46,739 nt of DNA from Halostreptopolyspora alba. Lineage in GTDB: Bacteria; Actinomycetota; Actinomycetes; Streptosporangiales; Streptosporangiaceae. The DNA lies in the NCBI GenBank assembly GCA_003725585.1, contig RJMB01000031.1:1-46739 (forward strand), read 5' to 3'. Made by a program: the position numbers and the translations under genes. Below the pieces are notes generated by a model, which had not been told where the DNA came from, did not search any database, and saw nothing but the letters and a program-made list of their open reading frames with translations. Below are positions 24,858-34,537 of this stretch, in pieces (the stretch's first letter is position 1; each line of letters opens with the position of its first letter).

Positions 24858-25568
24858 ATTAGCCGGCTGGTGTTGTGGAATATCGACCTCACCCTCGTCG
24901 ACGTCGCCCAGGTGACGCGCGCCGCCTACGCCGAGGCGTTCGAGCGGGTGACGGGTGAGCCGCTGGTGTACCTCGCCTCGACCTCGGGGCGAACCGACTC
25001 CGAGATCTTCTTCGAGTTCTTGGCCCGGAACAATGTCGAGCTGGCACCCGGAGAGGAACCACTCCCGGATTTCGTCGAGGCGCTCGGTGAGGCGTTCGCC
25101 CGCCACCGCGACCAGATCCCCGCCAAGGGGCGGGCCATGCCCGGCGCCGGGGTGGCGCTGGCCGCCGTCGCCGGTCTGGAGGACACGGTGCAGTCCGTGG
25201 TCACCGGGACGATCATGGCCAACGCCGTCGCCAAACTGTCGGCGTTCGGGCTCGACGCCTACCTGGATCTGAGTATCGGCGGGTTCGGGTCCGAGCACTA
25301 CCCCAAGGCCAGCCTGATCCAGTTCACCCGCATGCGTGCCGCGGAGGCGCACAAGGCCGAGTTCCCGGAGTCGAGGACGGTCTACATCACCGACTCGGTT
25401 CGGGACGTCGAGGCGGCGGTCATCGGGCACGCCACCCCCATCGCCGTCGTCAGCGGCTCCTCCAGTGAGTCCCAGCTGCGGGCGGCCGGCGCGAAACACG
25501 TCCTCGAGGACCTGAGCACCCCGCAGGAGCTGGTCGCCGCCATCCGCGAAGCCACCGAGCCCCAGTGA
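24858..25568 (+). CDS. HAD-like protein with apparent ATT start and Asn in place of the nucleophile
   Basis: Read from ATT at 24858 the protein has 236 residues and begins (M)SRLVLWNIDLTLVD, exactly where relatives begin. AAGGAG lies seven bases upstream. The only upstream ATG (24810) lacks a ribosome-binding site and adds an unrelated tail. Motif I is N-I-D-L-T, where HAD hydrolases have D-x-D, so the nucleophilic Asp is Asn. Later motifs remain: VVTGTIMANAVAKLSAFGL, a Lys in YPKASLIQFT and ITDSVRDVEAAV. It may be inactive, regulatory or a mutant copy. Confidence 0.75.
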   Translation: MSRLVLWNIDLTLVDVAQVTRAAYAEAFERVTGEPLVYLASTSGRTDSEIFFEFLARNNVELAPGEEPLPDFVEALGEAFARHRDQIPAKGRAMPGAGVALAAVAGLEDTVQSVVTGTIMANAVAKLSAFGLDAYLDLSIGGFGSEHYPKASLIQFTRMRAAEAHKAEFPESRTVYITDSVRDVEAAVIGHATPIAVVSGSSSESQLRAAGAKHVLEDLSTPQELVAAIREATEPQ

Positions 25569-26014
25569 CCGGAACCCCTCGCCCGCTCCTCGGGTGGGAA
25601 CGGGCGCTGTGCGTGACGCTCGGGCACGCCGAGTACTCTCACGCGTTGGGATCGGGGCGGGCCGGGTAGCGGTGGCCGTGACGGGATCGCGTGGCCGCGA
25701 GCCGTGGAAGGCCGCCCCACCCCAATTGGCGTCCCACAACCGAAACGCGCGGTTTGCGGTGTTGGTCGCTGCCCAACGCGATGCGAGTCAGTAACCTGAG
25801 CCCGGGCTGTGGCTGGACAACGAAGTCCGGCGGGCGCGGCGCGAAAGCGGCGCTCGGGGTTCCCGCCCCCGGTGGCCGGGTGCGACCGTAGGTGGGGATG
25901 TCGACGGCCACGAGACACACAGCACTCATAGCAAGTCGCATCATCCGATGTTCGGGGGCCGGTCCGGGGGTGGATCCGACCCCCGACAGGCTCACAAAGG
26001 AGTGAGATCGAACA
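25569..26014. other. 446-nt intergenic region before the glutamate dehydrogenase gene
   Basis: There is no convincing gene in either strand. Possible -10 boxes are TACTCT near 25634 and TAACCT near 25793, neither with a good -35. The last 20 nt hold the AAAGGAG ribosome-binding site. I see no clear terminator hairpin for the upstream HAD gene. Confidence 0.4.
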
Positions 26015-29000
26015 ATGTCCGGGCAGAATGACGCCGTGCACCACCAACTGTTGCGCGACGCGGTGACCCAGTGTTCCGACTTCGTGGGTGGTTCGCCCGA
26101 CGAGGTCGAGCGGACCGAGCGGTTCGTGTGGCGGTACTACCGCCATGTCGCTTCCGAGGAGCTTAAGGAACGCGCCCCCGCTGAGATCTGCGGCGCGGCG
26201 ATCACCCACCGCGCGCTGGCGGAGTACCGGCCGCAGGGGCGCTCCAAGGTGCGCGTCCACACCCCCACGCGCGAACGCGACGGCTGGGACGTCGGCCACA
26301 CGGTCATCGAGACGGTGACCGACGACGCCCCCTTCCTGGTCAACTCGGTCACCATGGAGCTCACCCGGCAGGGCATCGGGGTCCAGCTGGTCATTCACCC
26401 GCAGCTGCGCGTGGCACGGGACGTGGCGGGCAACCTGCGAGAGATCGAGCCCACGGAGGTCGACGGTCCCGACCCGATCGTCGAGTCGTGGATGCACATC
26501 GAGATCGACCGGCAGCCCGACCCGACCGTGTGCAAGGAGCTCGCCGCCGACCTCGAGCGCGTCCTCAACGATGTCCGCCGGGTCGACGAGGACGGCGCGA
26601 AGATGCGTCGCCAGGCGATCCTGCTCGCCGACGAGCTCTCGGCCACCCGCGACGCCCAGGCCGCCGGTGGCGTGCCGGAGCACGAGACCACCGAGGCCGT
26701 CGAGTTCCTGCGTTGGGTGGCCGACCGCCACTTCACCTTCATGGGATCCCGCGAGTACAGCCTGGTCACCGACGACGACGGCAACGACGCCCTCGCGCCG
26801 CGCGCCGGGACCGGGCTGGGCCTGCTGCGGATGGACCGCGCCAGCTCGGGAAGCTTCGCCGCACTTCCCCCCGAGGTGCGCGCGAAGGCGCGCGAACCAC
26901 ACGTCCTGGTGCTGACCAAGGCGAATTCCCGCGCGACCGTGCACCGGCTCCGCTACCTCGACTACATCGGCGTCAAACAGTTCGACGACCAGGGCCGTGT
27001 CATCGGCGAGCGCCGTTTTCTGGGGCTGTTCACCCACGAGGCCAACACGGCCAGCATCGCGCAGATCCCCATTCTCAAGCGCAAGCTGTCCGAGGTGCTC
27101 GACCTGGCCGGGTTCGAACCCGACAGCTACGACGGCCGTGACCTCGTGGAGACCCTCGAGGGGTTCCCCCGCGAGGAGCTGCTGCAGACCCCGGTGCCCG
27201 AGATCTACGAGATCGTGCGCGGTGTCCTGCGGCTGCGGGAACGCCGCGGCACCAAGCTGTTCACCCGCCGCGACCCGTACGGCCGGTACATGTCGTGCCT
27301 GGTCTACATGCCGCGGGACCGGTTCGACACCCGGGTGCGGCTGGCGATCCAGAACGTACTGGCCGAGGCGTTCGGCGGCGTCGTCATGGACCACAGTGTC
27401 ATGGTCAGCTCGGCGCCCCTGGCGCGACTGTACGTGGTCGTGCGCGCCGAGCGCGGCCGGGCACTGCCCGAGGTCGACCACTCCGCGCTGGAGGCCGAGG
27501 TCGTCAAGGCCGCGCGCTCCTGGGACGACGACCTCCTGGCCGAGCTGACGGCGAGGTTCGGCGCCGACCGCGCCTCGGAGCTGCTGCGCACCTACGGTTC
27601 CGCGCTCCCCGAGGGGTACAAGGTCGACACCTCGGCCGCCACGGCGGTGGACGACATCAGCCGTCTCGAAGCGCTCACCGGTGGCACCGAGCTCGCGGTC
27701 AACCTCTACCAGCCCGCCTCCGCCGGCCCCGGCGAGTGGCGGTTCAAGGTGTACCGCACCGGCGCTCCGGTCTCCCTGTCGCGTGTGCTGCCACTACTGG
27801 AGCACATGGGCGTCGAGGTCACCGACGAACGCCCCTACGGCATCGCGGCGCTGGGCTCCGAGAGCGACGGCGCCGGGCGGGCCTGGATCTACGACTTCGG
27901 CCTGGCCCGGATCGACTCCGAGGAGAAGGGCAGCACCCGGCTCAAGAAGCTGTTCGAGGACGCCTTCGCGGCGCTGTGGCACGGGAAGGGCGAGCCCGAC
28001 CGCTTCAACGCCCTGGTGGTCCGGGCCGGCCTCACCTGGCAGCAGCTCACCATCCTGCGCGCCTACGCGCGCTATCTCCGCCAGGCGGGCGGCACCTTCA
28101 CCCCCGCCTACATCGCCGACGTTCTGGTCGCCAACGTGCGCGTCGCCAACCTCATGGTGAAGCTGTTCGAGTCGAGCTTCGACCCGCGCCTGGGCAGCGA
28201 CCGCCAGGGCCGTTCCGAAGCCATGGTGGAGGAGATCCGCGGTGAGCTCGACCTCGTCGAGAGCCTGGACCACGACCGCATCCTGCGTGCGTTCCTCTCG
28301 GTGATCCAGGCCACCGTGCGCACCAACTACTACCAAACCGACCCCGAGGGCGCCGCCAAGCCGTACCTCGTCTACAAGGTAGACCCGCAGCGCATCCCGG
28401 ACCTTCCGGCGCCCCGGCCGCGGCACGAGATCTATGTCTACTCGCCGCGGGTCGAGGGGGTGCACCTCCGGTTCGGAGACGTCGCGCGTGGCGGACTTCG
28501 CTGGTCCGAGCGCCCCGAGGACTTCCGCACCGAGGTTCTGGGGCTGGTCAAGGCGCAGATGGTGAAGAACGCCGTCATCGTGCCCAGTGGCGCCAAGGGC
28601 GGGTTCGTCTGCAAACGGCTGCCCCGGGGCGGCGACCGCGACGCGGTCCAGGCCGAGGTGGTCGCCTGCTACACGCAGTTCGTCAGCGGCCTGCTGGACG
28701 TCACCGACAACCTCGTCGACGGCGAGGTCGAGCATCCCGGGAACACCGTCCGCTACGACGGTGACGACTACTATCTGGTGGTCGCCGCCGACAAGGGCAC
28801 CGCCACCTTCTCCGACGTCGCCAACGGAATCGCCCTCGAACGCGGGTTCTGGCTCGGTGACGCCTTCGCCTCGGGCGGTTCGGTGGGCTACGACCACAAG
28901 GCCATGGGAATCACCGCCCGCGGCGCGTGGGAGTCGGTCAAGTACCACTTCCGCGAGATGGGCACCGATGTCGAAAACGACGACTTCACCGTGGTCGGTG

Positions 29001-30886
29001 TCGGTGACATGTCGGGTGACGTGTTCGGCAACGGCATGCTGCTCTCCGGTCACACCAGACTGGTCGCGGCGTTCGACCACCGGCACATCTTCCTCGACCC
29101 CCACCCCGATCCCGAAAGCGGCTACGCCGAACGGCAGCGGCTGTTCGACCTGCCACGCAGCACCTGGGCCGACTACGACGAGAGCCTGATCTCCACGGGC
29201 GGTGGGGTGTACCCGCGCTCCATGAAGTCGATCCCGATCACCCCGCAGGTGCGCGAGGCGTTGGGCATCGAGCAGGACGTCACCTCGCTCCCACCGTTCG
29301 AGCTGATACAGCGCGTCCTGACGGCACCGGTGGACCTGCTGTGGAACGGCGGGATCGGAACCTACGTCAAGGCGTCCTCGGAGGCCCACGCCGACGTCGG
29401 CGACAAGGCCAACGACCCGCTCCGGGTCAACGGCGCCGACCTCCGGTGCCGGGTCATCGGCGAGGGCGGAAACCTGGGTGTCACGCAGCTGGGCCGCATC
29501 GAGTTCGCCCTCGCGGGCGGCCGGGTGAACACCGACTTCATCGACAACTCGGCCGGGGTGGACACCTCCGACCACGAGGTGAACATCAAGATCATGCTGG
29601 ACAAGGAGGTCCGCAAGGGGCGCGAGCCCAAGGAGGAACGCGACGACCTCTTCCTGAGCATGACCGACGATGTCGCCGAGCACGCGCTGCGCAACAACTA
29701 CGCCCAGAACGTCGTGCTGGCGGCGGCGCGCAAGCAGGCCGGCGGCATGCTGCACGTCCACTCCCGCTACATGCGTCGCCTGGAGCGTTCCGGCAAGCTG
29801 GAGCGCCGGTTGGAGCACCTGCCCGACGAGAAGGCGATCGCGGCCCGCCGCTCCGCCGGTCAGGGCCTCACCGGGCCGGAGTTCGCCGTGCTCCTCGCCT
29901 ACACCAAGATGACCCTCAAGGAGGAGATCCAGGCGTCCCCGCTGGCCGACGACCCCTATCTGCGTGGCACGCTCACCGAGTACTTCCCCGCCCGGCTGCG
30001 TGAACGGTTCGCCGACGCCATGCCGCAGCACCCGTTGGCCCGGGAGATCATCACCAACCAGGTGGTCAACGACATGGTCAACCGGTCGGGGCTGACGTTC
30101 GCGTTCCGGCTCAACGAGGAGCTCGGGGCCGACGCCACCGACATCGCGCGGGCCTACCTCGTCGTCCAGAACGTCTTCCGGCTGCGCGAGTTCTGGTGGG
30201 CGGTGGAGCACCTCGACCACCAGATCGACACCGACACCCAGCTTTCGTTGCTGCTCGAGGCACGTAAGTTGTCGGAGCGCGCGGCGCGTTGGCTGTTGCG
30301 TAACCGCAGGTCACCGTTTGACCTGAGCGAGGAGGTCCGCTTCTTCGCCGACGGCGTGTCCGAGATCGTGCCCCAGATTCCCGAACTGTTGCAGGGGCGG
30401 GACCTCGCCGGCTACACCGAACGCCGCGACCGGTTCGTCGCGCAGGGCGTGTCCAAGGAGCTGGCGGAGCGCGTCGCGGCCATGGTGCCCGCCTACTCCA
30501 CGTTCGATCTGGTGGAGATCGCGCACCGTACCGAGCGTCCGCTGCGCAAGGTCGCCGAGGTCTACTTCGACCTGGCCGAGCAGCTACAGATCACCCGGCT
30601 GCGGGAGCGCATCATCGCGCTGCCGCGCGACGACCGGTGGAACACGATGGCCCGTTCGGCGGTGCGCGACGACCTGTACGCCGCGCACGCCGAGCTCACC
30701 AGGGACGTGTTGCTGTCGGGAGATGCCAACGAACCGGCCGAGGACCTGCGGACGCACTGGACCGAGCAGAACCGGGTCGCGGTGGAACGCTCCGGCCAGA
30801 CCATGTCCGAGATCTGGGAGACCGAACGGTTCGACCTCGCCACCCTCTCGGTCGCGCTGCGCTCGATCCGTTCGCTGCTGTCCTGA
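26015..30886 (+). CDS. gdhB: NAD-specific glutamate dehydrogenase, large (about 180 kDa) class
   Basis: This large-type glutamate dehydrogenase has 1623 residues; it was first described in Streptomyces clavuligerus and Pseudomonas. It deaminates glutamate to 2-oxoglutarate with NAD. The N-terminal half holds ACT-like regulatory regions. The catalytic core includes RFGDVARGGLRWSERPEDFR, KNAVIVPSGAKGGFVCK, VGVGDMSGDVFGNGML, DLLWNGGIGTYVKAS and EGGNLGVTQLGRIEFA followed by GGRVNTDFIDNSAGVD. The C-terminal helical domain completes the family length. The start is ATG at 26015 with AAAGGAG 12 nt upstream. With the P5C dehydrogenase it forms a route from proline to 2-oxoglutarate. Confidence 0.97.
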   Translation: MSGQNDAVHHQLLRDAVTQCSDFVGGSPDEVERTERFVWRYYRHVASEELKERAPAEICGAAITHRALAEYRPQGRSKVRVHTPTRERDGWDVGHTVIETVTDDAPFLVNSVTMELTRQGIGVQLVIHPQLRVARDVAGNLREIEPTEVDGPDPIVESWMHIEIDRQPDPTVCKELAADLERVLNDVRRVDEDGAKMRRQAILLADELSATRDAQAAGGVPEHETTEAVEFLRWVADRHFTFMGSREYSLVTDDDGNDALAPRAGTGLGLLRMDRASSGSFAALPPEVRAKAREPHVLVLTKANSRATVHRLRYLDYIGVKQFDDQGRVIGERRFLGLFTHEANTASIAQIPILKRKLSEVLDLAGFEPDSYDGRDLVETLEGFPREELLQTPVPEIYEIVRGVLRLRERRGTKLFTRRDPYGRYMSCLVYMPRDRFDTRVRLAIQNVLAEAFGGVVMDHSVMVSSAPLARLYVVVRAERGRALPEVDHSALEAEVVKAARSWDDDLLAELTARFGADRASELLRTYGSALPEGYKVDTSAATAVDDISRLEALTGGTELAVNLYQPASAGPGEWRFKVYRTGAPVSLSRVLPLLEHMGVEVTDERPYGIAALGSESDGAGRAWIYDFGLARIDSEEKGSTRLKKLFEDAFAALWHGKGEPDRFNALVVRAGLTWQQLTILRAYARYLRQAGGTFTPAYIADVLVANVRVANLMVKLFESSFDPRLGSDRQGRSEAMVEEIRGELDLVESLDHDRILRAFLSVIQATVRTNYYQTDPEGAAKPYLVYKVDPQRIPDLPAPRPRHEIYVYSPRVEGVHLRFGDVARGGLRWSERPEDFRTEVLGLVKAQMVKNAVIVPSGAKGGFVCKRLPRGGDRDAVQAEVVACYTQFVSGLLDVTDNLVDGEVEHPGNTVRYDGDDYYLVVAADKGTATFSDVANGIALERGFWLGDAFASGGSVGYDHKAMGITARGAWESVKYHFREMGTDVENDDFTVVGVGDMSGDVFGNGMLLSGHTRLVAAFDHRHIFLDPHPDPESGYAERQRLFDLPRSTWADYDESLISTGGGVYPRSMKSIPITPQVREALGIEQDVTSLPPFELIQRVLTAPVDLLWNGGIGTYVKASSEAHADVGDKANDPLRVNGADLRCRVIGEGGNLGVTQLGRIEFALAGGRVNTDFIDNSAGVDTSDHEVNIKIMLDKEVRKGREPKEERDDLFLSMTDDVAEHALRNNYAQNVVLAAARKQAGGMLHVHSRYMRRLERSGKLERRLEHLPDEKAIAARRSAGQGLTGPEFAVLLAYTKMTLKEEIQASPLADDPYLRGTLTEYFPARLRERFADAMPQHPLAREIITNQVVNDMVNRSGLTFAFRLNEELGADATDIARAYLVVQNVFRLREFWWAVEHLDHQIDTDTQLSLLLEARKLSERAARWLLRNRRSPFDLSEEVRFFADGVSEIVPQIPELLQGRDLAGYTERRDRFVAQGVSKELAERVAAMVPAYSTFDLVEIAHRTERPLRKVAEVYFDLAEQLQITRLRERIIALPRDDRWNTMARSAVRDDLYAAHAELTRDVLLSGDANEPAEDLRTHWTEQNRVAVERSGQTMSEIWETERFDLATLSVALRSIRSLLS

Positions 30887-30939
30887 GGCGGCGGCCACCG
30901 GCCGCGTCCGCCACAGCGCGGAGCGGCCGGTGAACCTCC

Positions 30940-30945
30940 TAGACT
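30940..30945 (+). promoter_or_regulatory. Candidate -10 box for a leaderless prfB transcript
   Basis: TAGACT ends 7 nt before the prfB GTG, so transcription would begin at or next to the start codon. No Shine-Dalgarno sequence other than a weak GGGAAG is present, and no clear -35 is seen. Leaderless mRNAs are common in actinomycetes. Confidence 0.4.
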
Positions 30946-30952
30946 TGGGAAG

Positions 30953-32068
30953 GTGGCAGACCAAGACCCCGCAGACCAGATCAAGGAACTCTCGTCCACG
31001 TTGGCGAGTGTCGAGGCCGTTGTGGACCTCGACGCCAAGCGCACCGAGATCGCGCAGTTGCGCGAGCAGTCTGCGGATCCCGAGCTCTGGAACGACCAGA
31101 ACAACGCGCAGCGGGTCACCCGGAGACTCTCCCACCTGGAGTCCGTGGTCAACAAGGTTGAGCACATCCGGCAGCGCCTCGACGACCTCAGCGTGCTCTA
31201 CGAGCTCGCCGCGCGTGAGGAGGACTCCGACACCCGGGCCGAGGCCGACGCCGAGCTGCGGTCGCTGCGCGAGGACATCGGCCAGCTCGAGGTCCAGACA
31301 CTGTTGAACGGCCCCTACGACGAACGTGAGGCGCTGGTCACCATCAACGCGCAGGCCGGGGGGATCGACGCCGCCGACTGGACCCAGATGCTGCAGCGGA
31401 TGTATCTGCGCTGGGCCGAGCGTCATGGATACCCGACGGTCGTCTACGACACCTCCTACGCGGAGGAGGCCGGCATCAAGTCCACGACGTTCGCGGTCAA
31501 GGCGCAGTTCGCCTACGGTACGCTCCGCGGCGAGCACGGCACGCACCGGCTGGTACGGATCTCGCCGTTCGACAACCAGAACCGCCGCCAGACATCGTTC
31601 GCCGGTGTCGACGTGGTCCCCGTCGTCGAGCACAGCGACCACATCGACGTCGAGGAGAACGAGCTGCGGATCGACGTCTTCCGGTCCAGTGGCCCGGGCG
31701 GGCAGAGCGTCAACACCACGGACTCCGCGGTACGTATCACCCACCTGCCCACTGGCATCGTCGTCTCGTGCCAGAACGAGAAGAGCCAGATCCAGAACCG
31801 GGCGACCGCCATGTCGGTGCTGCAGGCGCGCCTGCTCGAGCGCAAGCGTCGCGAGGAGCAGGCCGAGATCGACGAGCTCCGGGGCGAGTCGGCGAGCAGC
31901 TGGGGCACCCAGATGCGCAACTACGTCCTGCACCCGTACCAGACCGTCAAGGACGTGCGGACCAACGTTGAGACCGGAAACACAACCGCGGTGCTCGACG
32001 GTGAGATCGACGCCTTCATCGACGCGGAGATCCGCTGGCTCCGGGGCGTGGAGGGCGCTGGCGACTAG
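30953..32068 (+). CDS. prfB: Peptide chain release factor 2
   Basis: RF2 has 371 residues here and ends translation at UGA and UAA. Visible are the anticodon-like SPF in [22 protein letters not shown] and the catalytic GGQ in [23 protein letters not shown]. The C-terminal [19 protein letters not shown] is also conserved. The whole protein is in one frame with no in-frame UGA near codon 25, so the autoregulatory +1 frameshift of many bacterial prfB genes is absent. The start is GTG at 30953. Confidence 0.97.
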   Translation: MADQDPADQIKELSSTLASVEAVVDLDAKRTEIAQLREQSADPELWNDQNNAQRVTRRLSHLESVVNKVEHIRQRLDDLSVLYELAAREEDSDTRAEADAELRSLREDIGQLEVQTLLNGPYDEREALVTINAQAGGIDAADWTQMLQRMYLRWAERHGYPTVVYDTSYAEEAGIKSTTFAVKAQFAYGTLRGEHGTHRLVRISPFDNQNRRQTSFAGVDVVPVVEHSDHIDVEENELRIDVFRSSGPGGQSVNTTDSAVRITHLPTGIVVSCQNEKSQIQNRATAMSVLQARLLERKRREEQAEIDELRGESASSWGTQMRNYVLHPYQTVKDVRTNVETGNTTAVLDGEIDAFIDAEIRWLRGVEGAGD

Positions 32069-32382
32069 CGAGGCAGGTCCCGTCTTCGGTAAACAACTCT
32101 ATATTCGAACGTTATTTTCGGTTGACTCTTCCGATATGCTCAGAGCTGTTGTCCGACTGGCGGTCACGGCCGAACGAGGCTGAGGTGGAACGCGGGGTGT
32201 GCTGACCCCCGGTCCCTGCCCCTGCGTCAAGCAGCGACGAGCGTGAGGAACACCTCGATCTGGACATTCGGGGTTGCGAGCACCTCTACACTGTCGGTTG
32301 GCCTCGTGGCCGTTCTTGCCCTGCGCGGAGAGCGTGAAGTCCGCATGGGTGTCCCTATCCTCGAGAACCTTGTGATGCTCCT
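32069..32382. other. 314-nt intergenic region before ftsE
   Basis: An AT-rich patch (about 32090-32140) stands out. It contains TTGACT (from about 32122) and TATGCT (from about 32135), too close together for one sigma-70 promoter. A TACACT box near 32289 is another -10 candidate. No gene or terminator is evident. It probably carries the ftsE promoter(s). Confidence 0.4.
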
Positions 32383-33072
32383 GTGATCCACTTCGATAAC
32401 GTCACCAAGGTCTACCAGACCCAGAAACACCCCGCCCTCGACAGTGTTTCGATCGACGTCGACAAGGGGGAGTTCGTCTTCCTCGTCGGCCCGTCGGGGT
32501 CGGGTAAGTCCACATTCCTCAGGCTGGTCCTCAAGGAGGAGAAGCCCAACAAGGGCAGGGTGCACGTCGCGGGTAAGGATCTCGCGCGCCTGTCCAACTG
32601 GAAGGTCCCGCACCTGCGGCGTCGAATCGGCTGTGTCTTCCAGGACTTCCGGCTGCTGCCGAACAAGAACGTCTTCGAGAACGTCGCGTTCGCTCTGGAG
32701 GTCATCGGTAAGCCCCGGCGGTTCATCAGGAAGGTGGTCCCCGAGGTCGTCGACCTCGTCGGCCTCGAGGGCAAGTCCGACCGCATGCCCGACGAGCTCT
32801 CGGGAGGTGAGCAGCAGCGTGTCGCGATCGCGCGGGCGTTCGTGAACCGACCGCAGATCCTGCTCGCCGACGAGCCCACCGGGAACATCGACCCAGCCAC
32901 CTCGATCGGCATCATGAAGGTGCTCGACCGAATCAATCGCACCGGCACGACCGTTGTCATGGCGACGCACGACGCCGCCATCGTCGACTCGATGCGCAAA
33001 CGCGTCATCGAGCTCGAAGAGGGTGTGGTCATCCGAGACCAGACGCGCGGCGTCTACGGCCAGGCCTACTAG
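32383..33072 (+). CDS. ftsE: Cell division ATP-binding protein FtsE
   Basis: This ABC-type ATPase has 229 residues and pairs with FtsX to activate septal peptidoglycan hydrolases. Walker A is GPSGSGKST, the Q loop is in [20 protein letters not shown], the signature is LSGGEQQR, Walker B is [12 protein letters not shown] and the switch His is in VMATHD. It starts [11 protein letters not shown] at GTG 32383; no strong ribosome-binding site is visible. Unusually, its partner ftsX does not follow directly; a 507-nt repeat-filled gap separates them. Confidence 0.97.
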   Translation: MIHFDNVTKVYQTQKHPALDSVSIDVDKGEFVFLVGPSGSGKSTFLRLVLKEEKPNKGRVHVAGKDLARLSNWKVPHLRRRIGCVFQDFRLLPNKNVFENVAFALEVIGKPRRFIRKVVPEVVDLVGLEGKSDRMPDELSGGEQQRVAIARAFVNRPQILLADEPTGNIDPATSIGIMKVLDRINRTGTTVVMATHDAAIVDSMRKRVIELEEGVVIRDQTRGVYGQAY

Positions 33073-33079
33073 GCGGTGT

Positions 33080-33462
33080 TTTTTGGACTCGCTGTCGCTC
33101 GCTTGGGGTCGGGTGCCTGGGTGCCGGGGACCTTCGGGTCCTTCGGCGTGGTCGTTCGTCCCTCACTCCCGTGCCTACGGACCCTGCAGAACCCCGGCGG
33201 CATCGGTGTTGTTTGGGCTCGCTTCGCTCGCCGGGGTCGGGTGCCCGGAAAGCCGGGGACCTTCGGGTCCTTCGGCGTGGTCGTTCGTCCCTCACTCCCG
33301 TGCCTACGGACCCTGCAGAACCCCGGCGGCATCGGTGTTGTTTGGGCTCGCTTCGCTCGCCGGGGTCGGGTGCCCGGAAAGCCGGGAACCTTCGGGTCCT
33401 TCGGCGTGGTCGTTCGTCCCTCACTCCCGTGCCTACGGACCCTGCAGAACCCCGGCGGCACC
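33080..33462. repeat. Three-copy 129-bp tandem repeat between ftsE and ftsX
   Basis: The marker ACCTTCGGGTCC recurs at 33130, 33259 and 33388, giving a period of exactly 129 bp. Copies 2 and 3 are nearly identical; copy 1 differs in its first 50 bp. Each of copies 1 and 2 contains GGACC-TTCG-GGTCC, a hairpin with a C(UUCG)G tetraloop. CCCCGGCG and CGCCGGGG can pair across copy junctions. Because 129 is a multiple of three, several frames stay open as repeated peptides, but they lack start context and look non-coding. Related sequence is at 1-72 and, inverted, near 44412-44478. Confidence 0.9.
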
Positions 33463-33579
33463 CGACCCAACCGGTCAGTCAGTCCGAAAAACAGCCTCCA
33501 GACCCGTGGCCCGACCGTGCGCCTCCGCGCTGGATACCTCGGCGCGGCGAAGCACCTAAGGACGGATCCTTAACACATC

Positions 33580-34488
33580 ATGCGAGCACAATTCGTACTA
33601 TCTGAGACGTGGATCGGCCTGCGCCGAAATCTCACGATGACCGTCGCGGTCATCACCACGGTGGCCATCTCGCTCGCCCTCTTCGGGGGCGGCCTGCTCA
33701 TCAACCAGCAGGTCGAGGAGATGCGCCGGTACTGGGACGAGCGGGTGTCGCTCACCGTGTACATGTGCACGGACACCTCTCTCTCACCGACCTGTGAGGA
33801 GAGCGGTGCAGCCACCGAGGAGGAGCGCACCAAGATCCACGAGGACCTGGAGGCGATGCCGGAGGTCGCGAGTGTCGACTACGTGACCGCCTCCGAGGCG
33901 TGGCAGGACTTCCAGGAGCGCTTCTCCAACCACGAGGCGCTGGTCGAGGCGGCCCAGGAGGGCGACATCCCGGACAACTTCCGGGTGCAGCTGAAGGATC
34001 CGACCCAGTACCAACAAGTGACGGACGCGGTGCAGGGCCGCCCGGGGGTTGACTCGGTCCACGACGACCAGCAGGTGTTGGAGCAGTTCTTCAGCCTGCT
34101 CGACGGTCTCAAGTGGGCGGCGCTCGTCGTTTCGTTCGTGCAGCTGGCCGCCGCGGCGCTGCTCATCGGCAACACCATCCGGCTCTCGGCGTACAGCCGG
34201 CGCCGGGAAACCGGGATCATGCGGCTGGTCGGGGCGTCCAACTTCTATATTCAGCTGCCGTTCCTGCTGGAAGCTGCGGTCGCCGGCCTGATCGGTGGCA
34301 TCATTGCGTCCGGGTTCATCGTCGCGGCGAGGTTCTTCCTGCTGGACCGGATCCAGGAGTGGTTCCAGTTCGACATCACGCTCGGGGTGGGCGCGGTGAT
34401 GTACGTCATCGGTGTCTCGGTCTGCCTGGGCATACTGCTCTGTACCGTCGCGGCGTTCTTGACCCTGCGGCGCTACCTACGGGTCTGA
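33580..34488 (+). CDS. ftsX: Cell division protein FtsX
   Basis: FtsX is the membrane partner of FtsE and has 302 residues here. A cytoplasmic start [17 protein letters not shown] is followed by the first helix (about 20-42) and an extracellular loop (about 45-165) with a Cys pair (C64, C73 region) typical of actinobacterial FtsX. Three further helices (about 170-195, 225-250, 268-292) carry [26 protein letters not shown], the permease coupling motif. The start is ATG at 33580; the ribosome-binding site is weak. The smpB gene follows after 49 nt. Confidence 0.96.
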   Translation: MRAQFVLSETWIGLRRNLTMTVAVITTVAISLALFGGGLLINQQVEEMRRYWDERVSLTVYMCTDTSLSPTCEESGAATEEERTKIHEDLEAMPEVASVDYVTASEAWQDFQERFSNHEALVEAAQEGDIPDNFRVQLKDPTQYQQVTDAVQGRPGVDSVHDDQQVLEQFFSLLDGLKWAALVVSFVQLAAAALLIGNTIRLSAYSRRRETGIMRLVGASNFYIQLPFLLEAAVAGLIGGIIASGFIVAARFFLLDRIQEWFQFDITLGVGAVMYVIGVSVCLGILLCTVAAFLTLRRYLRV

Positions 34489-34537
34489 CGCGACTGTTCC
34501 CCGCTACCTGACGGCGGATGACGAAGGGAATTCTCCA

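Noticed and set aside
25639-25995. A 118-codon minus-strand frame before glutamate dehydrogenase
   Set aside because: Pro/Arg-rich composition and no ribosome-binding site; treated as intergenic.
25382-30220. Long minus-strand frames opposite glutamate dehydrogenase (699 and 808 codons)
   Set aside because: They are antisense shadows of the 1623-residue enzyme, with no start context and shadow-like composition.
33080-33462. CRISPR array
   Set aside because: The units are 129 bp head-to-tail with no short repeat/spacer structure and no cas genes.
33029-33605. Repeated peptides encoded in several frames of the 129-bp repeat
   Set aside because: They stay open because 129 is a multiple of three. 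No ribosome-binding site or protein-like composition is seen.
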